From assembly GCA_019359245.1 (NCBI GenBank), contig JAHHHR010000037.1:1-64000 (forward strand): a stretch of DNA of 64,000 nucleotides. Direction: 5' to 3'. The notes beneath the pieces are model-generated. The model ran no database searches. It saw only the letters and a program-made list of their open reading frames with translations, and had not been told where the DNA came from. This document shows positions 44,142 through 53,718 of the stretch, in pieces (position 1 is the stretch's first letter; each line of letters opens with the position of its first letter). The translations under genes were made by a program, and so were the position numbers. The DNA is from Nostoc desertorum CM1-VF14 (lineage in GTDB: Bacteria; Cyanobacteriota; Cyanobacteriia; Cyanobacteriales; Nostocaceae).

Positions 44142-45183
44142 TTTAACTAAATTCCGGTATTTACTAGCAGTTACTGGAGATACAAACGCGGAAGATATAG
44201 TTGACGGTGCGATTAACGGCTCTCGCATGGTTGTATCTTCATTTAACCAAGACTGGCAAGATTTAGCTAACGGGAACAGTGAAGTTTTTAAAGCAGTAGT
44301 TGCTGTTTCTGCTTTATGTGGAGTGGTTTTTGTTTCCTTCTGGTCTATCAGTTGGTATTCTAGGTTAATTCAGGAAGGATTTAGTCATGAAATTTTGAAT
44401 GAGATGGTCTATCCATTATTAGTCTGTTTAATGTTGACAGTTAATAATGGACAGTTACTTTCTACCACGTCTCTGATGTTTCGTAATGTAGCGGTTAATT
44501 TGAATGACAAAGTATTAAGTATTACGAGAAATGGCATTACTTTGAGAGATGCTATTCGTACTGCCAATATGGATCAGGCTTTTGCTCTTTCAGTTCAAGC
44601 ACAAATGCAAGAGTGTGAAAAAAAGCCTACAAATGGACAAGATAACCAAGGAAACATTATAAACCCAAGAGAAATATGTCAAAAAGAGAAAGCCGATGAA
44701 ATTCAAAAGCAAGCTCAAGCCTACAAAAATAAATATGGTATATCCTCTTATTCAAATAGCTGGAATCCATTAGATATAGCTGGGCAAACTATTAATTCAA
44801 TGGTGCAAGCCCTGTCATGGATTATATTCAGTGGCTTACAAGCAGCCTTTCAATATGTTGTGCAAGTAACATTCTTACTAAATGCCTATATCGCCCCTAT
44901 TTTTTTAGTGCTTTCACTTTTCCCTTTTGGAGCTAAACCCATCTATGCTTGGGTTGCAGGATGGTTAGCACTGACTTTGGTACTCATGTCATACTCAATT
45001 GTTTGTGGAATGGCTGCTAGTGCAATAGTGAATGCTAGTAACAATAATCCCTTGTTCTTACAGCTAGTACAAGCAATTTTGTCTCCAATACTGGCGTTAG
45101 CAATGGGGTCTGGTGGAGGGATGGCAGCTTTCTCATGTTTCTCTAGCAGTGGGAGGTTAATCTCAGGGAGGGTATTCAGATGA
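44131..45183 (+). CDS. VirB6/TrbL-like inner-membrane T4SS protein
   Basis: About 350 residues from ATG 44131, which overlaps the previous stop. Five or more hydrophobic helices: VVAVSALCGVVFVSFWSISW, a second near LVCLMLTVNN, then IIFSGLQAAFQYVVQVTFLL, PIFLVLSLFPFG and a C-terminal pair (LALTLVLMSYSIVCGMAASA). The layout with a central soluble loop is that of VirB6/TrbL polytopic channel proteins. The stop overlaps the next start. Confidence 0.7.
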   Translation: MLNNLTKFRYLLAVTGDTNAEDIVDGAINGSRMVVSSFNQDWQDLANGNSEVFKAVVAVSALCGVVFVSFWSISWYSRLIQEGFSHEILNEMVYPLLVCLMLTVNNGQLLSTTSLMFRNVAVNLNDKVLSITRNGITLRDAIRTANMDQAFALSVQAQMQECEKKPTNGQDNQGNIINPREICQKEKADEIQKQAQAYKNKYGISSYSNSWNPLDIAGQTINSMVQALSWIIFSGLQAAFQYVVQVTFLLNAYIAPIFLVLSLFPFGAKPIYAWVAGWLALTLVLMSYSIVCGMAASAIVNASNNNPLFLQLVQAILSPILALAMGSGGGMAAFSCFSSSGRLISGRVFR

Positions 45184-45896
45184 GATTACTTGATAAGAAA
45201 GAGATAAACTTTACTCCCTTAGTATCAATAGGGCAAGCTGTTATCTTACTCTTCTTGTTACTGATAAATCTAACTAATTCCAGTAAATTAAGTAAAATAT
45301 CTAACCAGAAACCTACCTTAGTAGAACTTCAAGACGGTACTTCCATTAGAGCAATTGCTGTAGGAGAAAAAGACCGTACTGACCAAGCGATTATGGACTT
45401 TGCAGGGCGGACAATGATGAATTTGATGAGTTGGAATGCCGTTCCCAAGTCGTCTGATAGTAACTTAGATCCAACCAAACTAAAACTTGACCCCGGTGTA
45501 CAAGTATCTGATAAAAAACTCACTACAAATACTTGGAGTGCAGGATTTGCATTATCAGAAGATTTTCGCGCTAGTTTTCTGCGAGAAATCGCAGCTTTAA
45601 CACCGCCTGACGTGTTTAATGGTGATACTCAATCAGCTTTACTTGTACGCCATCTTTCGCCTCCTCAGAAAATAGAAGAAGGTAAATGGCGATTAGAAAT
45701 GGTTGCCAACTTAGTAGTTTTTAAAGGTCAAGACCAATTAGGTAAGGCTATTTCTTTTAATAAAACTGTATTTGTGAAAGCAGTAGATACACCACCTTTA
45801 CCGAATAATCCTTCTGTACCACAGATAGAGGCTTATAGAGCTAGAAAAGCGGGAATGGAAATTTACCGCATCCAAGATTTAGATTTAGGAAAGTAG
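45180..45896 (+). CDS. VirB8-like T4SS protein
   Basis: A 238-residue bitopic protein. There is a short cytoplasmic N-terminus and one helix (LVSIGQAVILLFLLLINLTN). The periplasmic domain contains FAGRTMMNLMSWNAVP and WRLEMVANLVVFKGQDQLGK, consistent with the NTF2-like fold of VirB8/TraE. It lies between VirB6- and VirB10-like genes, the expected place. Confidence 0.65.
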   Translation: MRLLDKKEINFTPLVSIGQAVILLFLLLINLTNSSKLSKISNQKPTLVELQDGTSIRAIAVGEKDRTDQAIMDFAGRTMMNLMSWNAVPKSSDSNLDPTKLKLDPGVQVSDKKLTTNTWSAGFALSEDFRASFLREIAALTPPDVFNGDTQSALLVRHLSPPQKIEEGKWRLEMVANLVVFKGQDQLGKAISFNKTVFVKAVDTPPLPNNPSVPQIEAYRARKAGMEIYRIQDLDLGK

Positions 45897-45900
45897 CTTT

Positions 45901-47406
45901 ATGTCAAATCAAAGTCAAGTTGTAAATACGAATTCTGAAGCTACTACTGGTGATACTTCCCATAGAAGCCAAGAATTTGCTCGGATGAATGGGGTAGAAA
46001 TTTCCAATGTTTCAGAAACATCATCACCTGTGGATGAACAAAAAACTGAACCAGAAGAAATTGTCACTACTCGCCCTGTAGCTAATCACCCATTACTAAA
46101 AGGGTTAACAGTCTCTGGTGGGGTGCTGTTAATAGTTGTCATGTTTGGAACGATGATTAGCTCAATTACAGGGGCTTTGAATTCTCCCGGTGATAAGCCA
46201 GCCCAGCAAAATGCAAAAAGTATTCAGACAGATATTAAATCAGATGATGAAAATGAGGAAGGAGAGCTTAAAACAGCGATCGCTCTCACCTCTCAAAAAG
46301 GGGAGTTACAAGCTGTTACTAAAAAAAACGCTGAAACTGCACCACCAACGCCAACAATTACCCCTACAGCTACAGTCACTGTCAAAACTCAGCCTACACC
46401 AACGCGACCATTAACTATTCATCAAGCACCACCGCCACCTACTGTTACTAGACCTAGTAGAAGCGATCGCGTGGCTGCTCAACCAGTAGTCAGACAATCT
46501 GTGTCTGCTCTTATACCTAAACCCGTAAAATCTCAAGTTGTCTCCAATCCGTTACCCGTTCGTACCACTCCTAAAGACCCGATGCAGGAGTGGTTAGCAG
46601 CTGCTAATGTCGGTAATTACTCCTCTACTGACACTGGCAATGCAGATTTAAACCAGGAAGAGGCAGAATTGGGTAATGTTCAAGTGAATGGGGGTATAGG
46701 GATAAAACCAGATAGGCTACCTGGGGGCGATCGCAATTCTTCACCACAGCCACCACCGACTAACTACGATGGCAAGCGGGTTTTAGTCGGAACTCGTGCG
46801 GCGGGTGTGATAGAGACTCCTGTAGCCTGGGTGGGTAGTGGTGTAAGTAATCAGCAGCAGCAAAATAGCCTGATTCGTTTAACTCAACCCCTGAAAGCAT
46901 TTGATGGGTCTGAAGTTTTACCCAAAGATGCTTATGTTGTGGCTATGATCAATCCCACTAACTCAGAAATAGTGCAGATGACGGCTGTTTCTGTATTAGT
47001 GAACATCAACGGTAAAACCGAGGAAAAGCCACTGCCACAGAATTCGATTTTGGTATTGGGTAAAAACGGCAATTTACTTAAAGCTGAATCTCGTCAAGGT
47101 GGCAGTAATTTAGGCAATTCGCTTATGGCATCTATGCTGTCTGGTTTATCTAAGGTGGCTGAGATTCAAAATAGAGCTAATTCAGAGACAACAATTAGCT
47201 CTTTGGGTACAACAACCACTACAACAAGTAACAGTGATAAGAATTTACTGGCTGGTTTTACTGAAGGCAGTATTAATCAAATTCTCAGTAGGATGAAAAA
47301 TTCCAATGAGCAGCAATTACAACAAGTACAACAGCAACAACAAGTTTTTGTAATTGAAACAGGTAAACCAGTGCAAATCTTTGTCAATCAATCAATTTCG
47401 ATATGA
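45901..47406 (+). CDS. VirB10/TrbI-like T4SS core protein
   Basis: A 501-residue protein with a cytoplasmic N-terminus and one membrane helix at about 62-90 (GLTVSGGVLLIVVMFGTMIS). A Pro/Thr-rich periplasmic linker follows (TPTITPTATVTVKTQPTPTR). The C-terminal beta-barrel domain from about 290 (LIRLTQPLKAFDGSEVLPKD; AYVVAMINPTNSEIVQMTAV) carries an antenna-like stretch (GGSNLGNSLMASMLSGLSKV). This is the usual VirB10 organisation, bridging the inner and outer membranes. Confidence 0.85.
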   Translation: MSNQSQVVNTNSEATTGDTSHRSQEFARMNGVEISNVSETSSPVDEQKTEPEEIVTTRPVANHPLLKGLTVSGGVLLIVVMFGTMISSITGALNSPGDKPAQQNAKSIQTDIKSDDENEEGELKTAIALTSQKGELQAVTKKNAETAPPTPTITPTATVTVKTQPTPTRPLTIHQAPPPPTVTRPSRSDRVAAQPVVRQSVSALIPKPVKSQVVSNPLPVRTTPKDPMQEWLAAANVGNYSSTDTGNADLNQEEAELGNVQVNGGIGIKPDRLPGGDRNSSPQPPPTNYDGKRVLVGTRAAGVIETPVAWVGSGVSNQQQQNSLIRLTQPLKAFDGSEVLPKDAYVVAMINPTNSEIVQMTAVSVLVNINGKTEEKPLPQNSILVLGKNGNLLKAESRQGGSNLGNSLMASMLSGLSKVAEIQNRANSETTISSLGTTTTTTSNSDKNLLAGFTEGSINQILSRMKNSNEQQLQQVQQQQQVFVIETGKPVQIFVNQSISI

Positions 47407-47498
47407 AATTAGGCAATGAATAATGAGTTAAAAGGATAAATTCTAAATTCTGAATTTATAACTATTACACAATTTCTTGCAGATAAATCCGTTGTGAT

Positions 47499-48338
47499 AT
47501 GAAACGTTTAGGTTTTTTACTGCTAACTACGTTAGTTATCAACGCTAATACAGGCACAGCTTTAGCACTACCAGCCGCGAGAAATGTTTATTCACAAGAT
47601 GCTCAAGGTAGTAATTCTCATGGAATTGACTTAAAGATTTGGGCTGGTTACGGTTTGACTATCAATTTCATTCCCACAGGTGAAACCATCAAGCAAGTGT
47701 GGTTAGGAGACCCTTCCCGCTTTGCTTTAACTTCTAATGGCAACTTATGTCAGCGTGGTGCATCAGATGAAAATTGTGGTAGTGGAGGAGCTACAATTTT
47801 ATTCCTCAGACAAATTAAACCAATTAGTTTTCCGGTTTTAACTTCCAGTCAAGATGGTAGTACCGTGATTACCGTGATTACTGCTAATGCTGACGGTCAA
47901 AAACAATATCAATTTCAGTTGATTCCGGCTAGAGGTAAACCAGAATATACCAGTTTAATTATTAAGCCAGATTCGGATAAACCACAGCCGTTATTAATAG
48001 CTGAAAAACCGTTAGTTAATCAAAATAGATTAAATAATACCAATAATATTACCAATAACACCGCACCTCGAAATTTTGATAAAAAACCACGTTTAACAGT
48101 CAATACTTCTTCGCAAACCAGCACTGTTTCACAAAGAAATGATGCTAATGCCGTAGCTTATGGTTTAGCGGTGGCGGTGGGTAATGGCGCAATCAAACCT
48201 AAGTCTATAGTATGGCGACAAACGCAAGATACCATCCGTTTATTGAGGAGAGGTAAAAGTAGGACAGAGGCTATTAGGTTATCAGGTATTCCCCAAGAAA
48301 TGTTCAATAAACTGATGCAATGGGGGCAAACTCAGTGA
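47499..48338 (+). CDS. VirB9/TraK-like T4SS protein
   Basis: A 279-residue protein with a signal peptide (MKRLGFLLLTTLVINANTGT, cleavage near ALA). The N-terminal beta domain (IDLKIWAGYGLTINFIPTGE, then IKQVWLGDPSRFALTS) and TILFLRQIKPISFPVLTSS resemble VirB9/TraK proteins. The C-terminus has a putative helix-turn-helix-like TRTEAIRLSGIPQEMFNKLM-type helical tail, unusual for VirB9. It is 92 bp after the VirB10 gene and overlaps the next gene. Confidence 0.65.
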   Translation: MKRLGFLLLTTLVINANTGTALALPAARNVYSQDAQGSNSHGIDLKIWAGYGLTINFIPTGETIKQVWLGDPSRFALTSNGNLCQRGASDENCGSGGATILFLRQIKPISFPVLTSSQDGSTVITVITANADGQKQYQFQLIPARGKPEYTSLIIKPDSDKPQPLLIAEKPLVNQNRLNNTNNITNNTAPRNFDKKPRLTVNTSSQTSTVSQRNDANAVAYGLAVAVGNGAIKPKSIVWRQTQDTIRLLRRGKSRTEAIRLSGIPQEMFNKLMQWGQTQ

Positions 48339-49609
48339 TTAACAATAGAGCTTTATTATCAATAGTTTCTGCCTCAATAGTTGCGACATCACTTCTAGAA
48401 TTACCCAGTGTCGCCAATGCAGAAATTCCAACAGTTACTTATAATTCCGGTAAATATCAATTAAAGTCTCCAGACTGGTCAAAAATCAATTGGAGTAGCT
48501 TAGATCCATTACAACAGCCCGGATATCTTGATATTTCCCCAGATATAGCCGCCAAAATTGGCTATAATCCCTCCCGTTCTTGGACAGCCGGACAGAGTAT
48601 TGATTCTGTAATTATGTTGGGGGACGTAGATGATGCTTTTCAAATGTCTGCCTTCAGCCTGAAAACTATCTCTGTTATCGTACCTCTGGGCCCCAAGCTT
48701 ACACTCAAAGACTTGGGATTAATGCAGTGGCAAACTCCTAACACCCTAGTCAAAGCTATTCCCAGCTTGGGCAACCTTGATATTAATCAAGTTCCACCTA
48801 TTTATGATTTATTCGCGCAATCTCGTTACAGTAGCATAACTTCTAATTCAATAGCCGCAGCTACTCTAAAGTCAAACAAACCTGACCAAAATTCGCTCAA
48901 AATTGGACTGAACGGTAAGATTTCAACTATTTTAAAATCTAATCCACAAGCTGCTAATACCCCTTTGGGTAAAAAACTGGATCTAGGTCGATATCCCATC
49001 AACTCAATTCCTAGACTTAATCAGACGCAACTATCAAGATTTCCAGGCTGGCAGCAAAGCTACATTAATCAAGTGCCGGGGCTAAATCAAGTACCTTTTG
49101 ACAAGATGCCACAGCCGATTAATTCGGGTTTGGATGTGGTGGGTATAGCTTCTGTGGTTTTAGGTAATTCGGAACGTGGTGATTCTAGGGCAAGAGAGAA
49201 TTACTTTGTTTCTGGTAGGGTAAATCGTTCCAACAAAAATGTTGTTGTCGCCTGTAATGTGGGTAAAGAGTGTCCATTCCTAGAACTAGGTGATGTTGCA
49301 GGGCAAGCTGGCAACCTTTACGGTAAGCGATGGGCTTCTGGTTCTGCTCAGAAAGTAGACGGTGGTTTTGGGATCTTACAACGTGTTAACGGTGGTAAAG
49401 AACCAACAGGTAGGCTTGTCTACGGTTCTGGTTTCAAAGTTGTGCTAACTGGTGTAAATGAGTCCACTGGTACAGCCAACTTTGGGCTATTTTTTCGTTT
49501 TTGCATTAGCTTTCTCTGGGGTGGTAAATCTTGCACTCCCTACTTTATTGGCCCTGTACCTTGGATTCCCACTCAAGAGAATGATTTAGTCATTCTAGGG
49601 AGGGGGTGA
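48335..49609 (+). CDS. Exported T4SS-cluster protein, unknown
   Basis: A protein of about 424 residues from GTG 48335, which overlaps the VirB9 stop (GTGA). It has a signal peptide (LLSIVSASIVATSLLELPSV, cleavage near ANA). Residues about 120-250 are a leucine/proline-rich repeat-like stretch (PSLGNLDINQVPPIYDLFAQ; INSIPRLNQTQLSRFPGWQQ). The C-terminal domain has four cysteines (NVGKECPFLELGD; FCISFLWGGKSCTPYF). Its place between VirB9 and VirD4 suggests a periplasmic or outer-membrane channel component special to cyanobacterial systems. Confidence 0.55.
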   Translation: MINNRALLSIVSASIVATSLLELPSVANAEIPTVTYNSGKYQLKSPDWSKINWSSLDPLQQPGYLDISPDIAAKIGYNPSRSWTAGQSIDSVIMLGDVDDAFQMSAFSLKTISVIVPLGPKLTLKDLGLMQWQTPNTLVKAIPSLGNLDINQVPPIYDLFAQSRYSSITSNSIAAATLKSNKPDQNSLKIGLNGKISTILKSNPQAANTPLGKKLDLGRYPINSIPRLNQTQLSRFPGWQQSYINQVPGLNQVPFDKMPQPINSGLDVVGIASVVLGNSERGDSRARENYFVSGRVNRSNKNVVVACNVGKECPFLELGDVAGQAGNLYGKRWASGSAQKVDGGFGILQRVNGGKEPTGRLVYGSGFKVVLTGVNESTGTANFGLFFRFCISFLWGGKSCTPYFIGPVPWIPTQENDLVILGRG

Positions 49610-49611
49610 AA

Positions 49612-51465
49612 ATGGCTGAAATATCCAAAACTACCCAACAAGTAAAGAGAGCAGGGGAAGGTGTGCAGCAGGGGGAGAAAGATTCATTGAAAAATAGCTC
49701 TCTTTACTCCCCAGCGACCCCTGCCCCCCCAGCTTATAACCTTGTTCCTGAGAATTTTAAGGATGCCTTTTTCTCCCCAATGGGTTTGGGATTACTTGTA
49801 AGTGTGGGGGCGTTAATGTTAGCGAAAGCAATGGAGGGGCGAGGGGCAACAAACAAACTAGCACGGGCGCGATGGGCAGGAGGTAGGGAGAAAACAGCAG
49901 CTCGTAAGCTGGCCTGCAAACAACTGATTGAACGCAAACATAACAGGGTAGCTTTATACATTGGTACACCTAAAGGTACTACTTTTCAGGTTGTTGACAA
50001 TAAACGCATTATCAATATTCCAGAAGATAAAAGCAGACTCTATCTGCCAGATGTACAACGTGGAATTTTAGTTTGTGGCGGGGCTGGTTCTGGTAAAACC
50101 TTCTCCATGATTAACCCTCTGGTGCGTTCTGCTATCGACCAGGGACTACCAATTATCCTTTACGATTTTAAGTATGCTCACCAAGAATCGGCTACAGCTG
50201 ACGCTAAAGGGCAAGCACCCAAACTAGCAGGATACGCCGCCATGCGTGGGTATGAGGTTTCTATCCTCTCCCCTGGTTTTCCTGAATCCTGCGTAGCTAA
50301 TCCCTTAGATTTTCTACGGAGTGAAACTGATGCAGAGATGGCGCGTCAGTTAGCGATCGTCCTCAATCGTAATTTTAAGCTGACAAGTGGTGATGCTTTA
50401 GATAGTGGATTTTTTGCTAATGCAGGGGATCAGCTGGCACAAGCAATCTTCATGCTGGCGCGGGGTACTTGTTTTCCTGACATTATGATGTGCCATGCCA
50501 TTCTCAGTTTGCCTAAATTAATTGACCGCATTCAACAAGCTTCTTTAAATCCTTGGGTAAAAGTTGCCTTTGACCAATTCTTATCTGTAGCGGGTTCTCC
50601 AGAAACTGCCGCTAGTATTGTCGGTACAACAAGCGGATTATTTACTCGCTTTATGACCCCATCCACCCTTTCTGGCTTCTGTGGTCAAACAAATATCCCC
50701 TTAGATATGAAGGGGCGGAAAATGGTGGTTTTCGGCATGGACAAGGAGAAGCGAGATGTAATTGCTCCTTTGTTAGTTTCTATCTTGCACCTTTTATGTT
50801 CTCGAAATTTAGCTGGTAAACGCACAGAACCATTAGTTTTGGCACTGGATGAATTACCAACTTTGTATCTACCAGCCTTAGTTGATTGGCTCAATCAAAA
50901 CCGCGAGGATGGCTTGATTTGTTTGCTGGGATTGCAAAACTTATCACAGCTTGAGAAGGCTTATTCCAAAGAAACAACCAATGCTATATTTGGCGGTTGC
51001 GCTACAAAAGCTTTCTTTAATCCCCAAGATGATGTGGCGGCGGAACGTTTTAGTAACTTCTTAGGTGACGAGCAAATCAAGCACAGAGAACTTTCACGCA
51101 GTTCCGGTGGTAAAGGTGGTGCAAGTACCTCAATTTCTGAGCAAAACAGTACCCGCAATTTATTTGAGGTTAACCAATTTAATACCTTACCGGAAGGCAG
51201 AGCCGTAATTGTTAGTCCTGGCTTTCGCTCTGGTAGAGATGTAAGTATTCCGCTATTAGAGCAAATTCGTATTCCAAAATCTGATATTAACTTGGAGGCG
51301 AAAAGTATTGAAAAGTGGTATGAACTCCAGCAACAGTTTATCTCACAATCTACTCTGCGTGAACCATCTGGGGAAGAGTTAGAAATCCGGCATTTAGAGG
51401 CAGAGATGTTATTGCCTTTAGTTGATAAAAAGGCAGAGGCGAATAACAGATTGAAAAATCTTTAG
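49612..51465 (+). CDS. virD4: VirD4/TraG type IV coupling protein
   Basis: A protein of about 617 residues from ATG 49612. One clear membrane region at about 45-65 (FSPMGLGLLVSVGALMLAKA). The P-loop is GGAGSGKT (about 156-163), followed by QGLPIILYDFKYAHQ and PLVLALDELPTLYLPALVDW (Walker B). GLICLLGLQNLSQLEKAY is typical of VirD4/TraG. It would link the relaxase-DNA complex to the VirB-like channel. It starts 2 bp after the upstream gene and is the last gene before a 246-bp gap. Confidence 0.9.
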   Translation: MAEISKTTQQVKRAGEGVQQGEKDSLKNSSLYSPATPAPPAYNLVPENFKDAFFSPMGLGLLVSVGALMLAKAMEGRGATNKLARARWAGGREKTAARKLACKQLIERKHNRVALYIGTPKGTTFQVVDNKRIINIPEDKSRLYLPDVQRGILVCGGAGSGKTFSMINPLVRSAIDQGLPIILYDFKYAHQESATADAKGQAPKLAGYAAMRGYEVSILSPGFPESCVANPLDFLRSETDAEMARQLAIVLNRNFKLTSGDALDSGFFANAGDQLAQAIFMLARGTCFPDIMMCHAILSLPKLIDRIQQASLNPWVKVAFDQFLSVAGSPETAASIVGTTSGLFTRFMTPSTLSGFCGQTNIPLDMKGRKMVVFGMDKEKRDVIAPLLVSILHLLCSRNLAGKRTEPLVLALDELPTLYLPALVDWLNQNREDGLICLLGLQNLSQLEKAYSKETTNAIFGGCATKAFFNPQDDVAAERFSNFLGDEQIKHRELSRSSGGKGGASTSISEQNSTRNLFEVNQFNTLPEGRAVIVSPGFRSGRDVSIPLLEQIRIPKSDINLEAKSIEKWYELQQQFISQSTLREPSGEELEIRHLEAEMLLPLVDKKAEANNRLKNL

Positions 51466-51711
51466 GAGGTAATTTATGACCGCAGAAAGGCAGATCGCAG
51501 TTTGCGGAGTGTCGGGGATGTGGGGAGAATGAGGAGGAATTGAGAATGGGCGCTTACCCTGAGCGCAAAGTGCTTCCCACACTCCCCACCCTATGAGTGA
51601 GAAATTCGGGAGCAAGAACTGCCTTCTTCGATAAATTTTTCCCTCAGATGAAAGGGTTACAAATTCCTAAAATTATTTATTTTTGAATTCTTGAATTTGG
51701 AGCAAAGCAAC

Positions 51712-52113
51712 GTGACTAATTTATCTGAATACGAATTGCGATTGTTAAGCAAACTGCCGCTTGATATTGCCTCGTTAGTTAACACTTATCGAACTGACAT
51801 CTTCAATGCAGCAGAGTTTTGGGATGAACCACCGTTCCCTGAAAATCATGTCCCAGAATTCATTGAAATTTACTATGGCGATGCAGAAAGCCCTCATATT
51901 TTCATAGTAAATGGAGAGCTAAAAGATTATAAAGTGACCAACTTACCTGATAACACAAAGTCAATTTCAGTTCTAATTGATGACCAATGGGCTTATATCC
52001 AAATTGAAGGAGATGTAATTCTCAATCGTTTAGGAGGTGTAGTTTTACCAGATGTCTTAGTCAGTCCATCGACTCTCATTAGTTCCTTAGTAGGAGTTAC
52101 AAATCATGGATGA
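51712..52113 (+). CDS. Hypothetical acidic protein
   Basis: A 133-residue protein from GTG 51712, chosen because GGAG lies 9 nt upstream. Acidic, no membrane segment (TNLSEYELRLLSKLPLDIAS; SISVLIDDQWAYIQIEGDVI). No family recognised. Overlaps the next gene by 8 bp, so the two are probably made together. Confidence 0.55.
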   Translation: MTNLSEYELRLLSKLPLDIASLVNTYRTDIFNAAEFWDEPPFPENHVPEFIEIYYGDAESPHIFIVNGELKDYKVTNLPDNTKSISVLIDDQWAYIQIEGDVILNRLGGVVLPDVLVSPSTLISSLVGVTNHG

Positions 52114-53479
52114 AATAAAATCTGAGGCGAAACAAGTGCAACATGATTATTTAGAAATCCTCAATGACATTCTGCATAAGCTGCTAGAAAAAGGAAAATT
52201 TCAAGAGTTAGACACTACTAAAGACTTATCAATTTACGTTGGCAACCAACCCAAGTATAAAGGGCATCCTGATGGCGAAGTGTCCGTAAATTTGATGACT
52301 CCAGAACTGGTAGATAAAATCAAGACGGCTATCAATGACCCGCAAAACTTGAAAGGTTCTGTCCGCATCATGATTGGTAAGGATAAGGTCTATCATGTTA
52401 AGGATGGAGAGGTTTTAAGTGATAAACTGGGTTTAAGTAGCCAGATTAGCCAGAATCAATCCCAGTCTCAACAACCAGCCAAATCAGTACAACAATCTTC
52501 GAGCATTGAGGATTTACAAAAGCAGGTAGAGGCTTTACAGCAAAAGGTTCAAAACCAGCAAAGTTTGATTGATAGTTTTGCTACTCAAAAGCAATCAAGC
52601 GTTGAAGTTACTCAAAAATTATCGACAGACTTGATTAGTCTTAAACAAGCTTTTGATGCTCAACAAAAAACTATTGAGCAATTGCAGAAGGGACTGGAAG
52701 CTATAAATAATCAAAATAACCCTGCGGTCAAGAATGCAACCTTGCATGATTGGATAAACTCGATTGAGACTAAGGCTAAGAACACTGCCAAAAATCTCTA
52801 TGAACAGGTAAAAACTGCCCTCACTCCCAAAGTTGATAAAGTCAAAACCCAATTAGAGGCTCAAATTGTCACTTTAAAAGAGCAGATGAATCAACAGATG
52901 GAGTCTCTTAAAACTGAGATGAGGTCACAAGTTGCAGCTGTTAAAAATGAATTTGAATCACAGTTGGGTGTAGTTAACGATGGTATTGGTGAAGTCAAGC
53001 AGTTAGTCACTGATGAGATTCAGCATGGCATGGAGCGTCATCAATCTGCTATGGGTGCTATTCACAATAAGGTTTCAGAGGAAGTTAATACAGTCCATAA
53101 ACAGATAACTCAAGCTGTTGGTGATATCCACTCAGCAGCTAATCATACTGTGAAGCAGAATCTCGAAAAAGTTACTAACAGTGTGATGGATATTAAAGGC
53201 AAGGCTCTTGCCAAGGGTGTAGATTCCATGCTGCGTCTTTTTGGTGATCAGCATTCTGATGGTTCACGCAGTTATGAGAGTAAGAATTACAACTTTTACC
53301 AAAATGGAGATAGTATTACTGTTACAGCTAAAGATGGTCGGGCTGTGATGGTTGACGGTGATTTGACTGCTAATGCTACAGAGAATGATGTTGAATCGTT
53401 AGAGGAAGTAGGAGAGGTAGTTTCTGATTATTTAAAACATACTAATACTCAATCACAGTCAACAAAATTGAGAAGATAA
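52106..53479 (+). CDS. Large coiled-coil protein of transfer region
   Basis: A 457-residue protein. The N-terminal roughly 110 residues form a compact domain (DLSIYVGNQPKYKGHPDGEV; GSVRIMIGKDKVYHVKDGEV). Residues about 130-380 are glutamine/lysine-rich coiled coil with apolipoprotein-like amphipathic repeats (MNQQMESLKTEMRSQVAAVK). The C-terminus is beta-like (NYNFYQNGDSITVTAKDGRA). It may be a scaffold or DNA-organising factor. It faces the relaxase gene, with a strong hairpin between. Confidence 0.55.
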   Translation: MDEIKSEAKQVQHDYLEILNDILHKLLEKGKFQELDTTKDLSIYVGNQPKYKGHPDGEVSVNLMTPELVDKIKTAINDPQNLKGSVRIMIGKDKVYHVKDGEVLSDKLGLSSQISQNQSQSQQPAKSVQQSSSIEDLQKQVEALQQKVQNQQSLIDSFATQKQSSVEVTQKLSTDLISLKQAFDAQQKTIEQLQKGLEAINNQNNPAVKNATLHDWINSIETKAKNTAKNLYEQVKTALTPKVDKVKTQLEAQIVTLKEQMNQQMESLKTEMRSQVAAVKNEFESQLGVVNDGIGEVKQLVTDEIQHGMERHQSAMGAIHNKVSEEVNTVHKQITQAVGDIHSAANHTVKQNLEKVTNSVMDIKGKALAKGVDSMLRLFGDQHSDGSRSYESKNYNFYQNGDSITVTAKDGRAVMVDGDLTANATENDVESLEEVGEVVSDYLKHTNTQSQSTKLRR

Positions 53480-53518
53480 TAGGTTTTATCTGACTTGTGC
53501 AGGTATAAAACTCAGATA

Positions 53519-53565
53519 ATGAACTACCTCTGGCTGTGCGAAAGTTTGAGCCAGGGGTAGTTCAT
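53519..53565. terminator. Bidirectional terminator hairpin
   Basis: ATGAACTACCTCTGGCT (53519-53535) pairs with AGCCAGGGGTAGTTCAT (53549-53565) with one G-T wobble and a 13-nt loop. It sits 40 bp past the coiled-coil gene, with AATTTT following. The relaxase gene converges from the other side, so it probably serves both. The DNA from 53566 to 53718 shows nothing else. Confidence 0.75.
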
Positions 53566-53718
53566 AGTAAATTTTGGTCAATTCCTTGTTGTATCAGTAA
53601 ACGGTTAACCATTTTGATGAAAGCAATGCTTTTCGATATAGTTTAACCGCCTGTGTTTGATTAGTTTCACAGATCATTTGTCCCCATTGATTTAAGGGTA
53701 ACTCAGGTTGCACATAAT

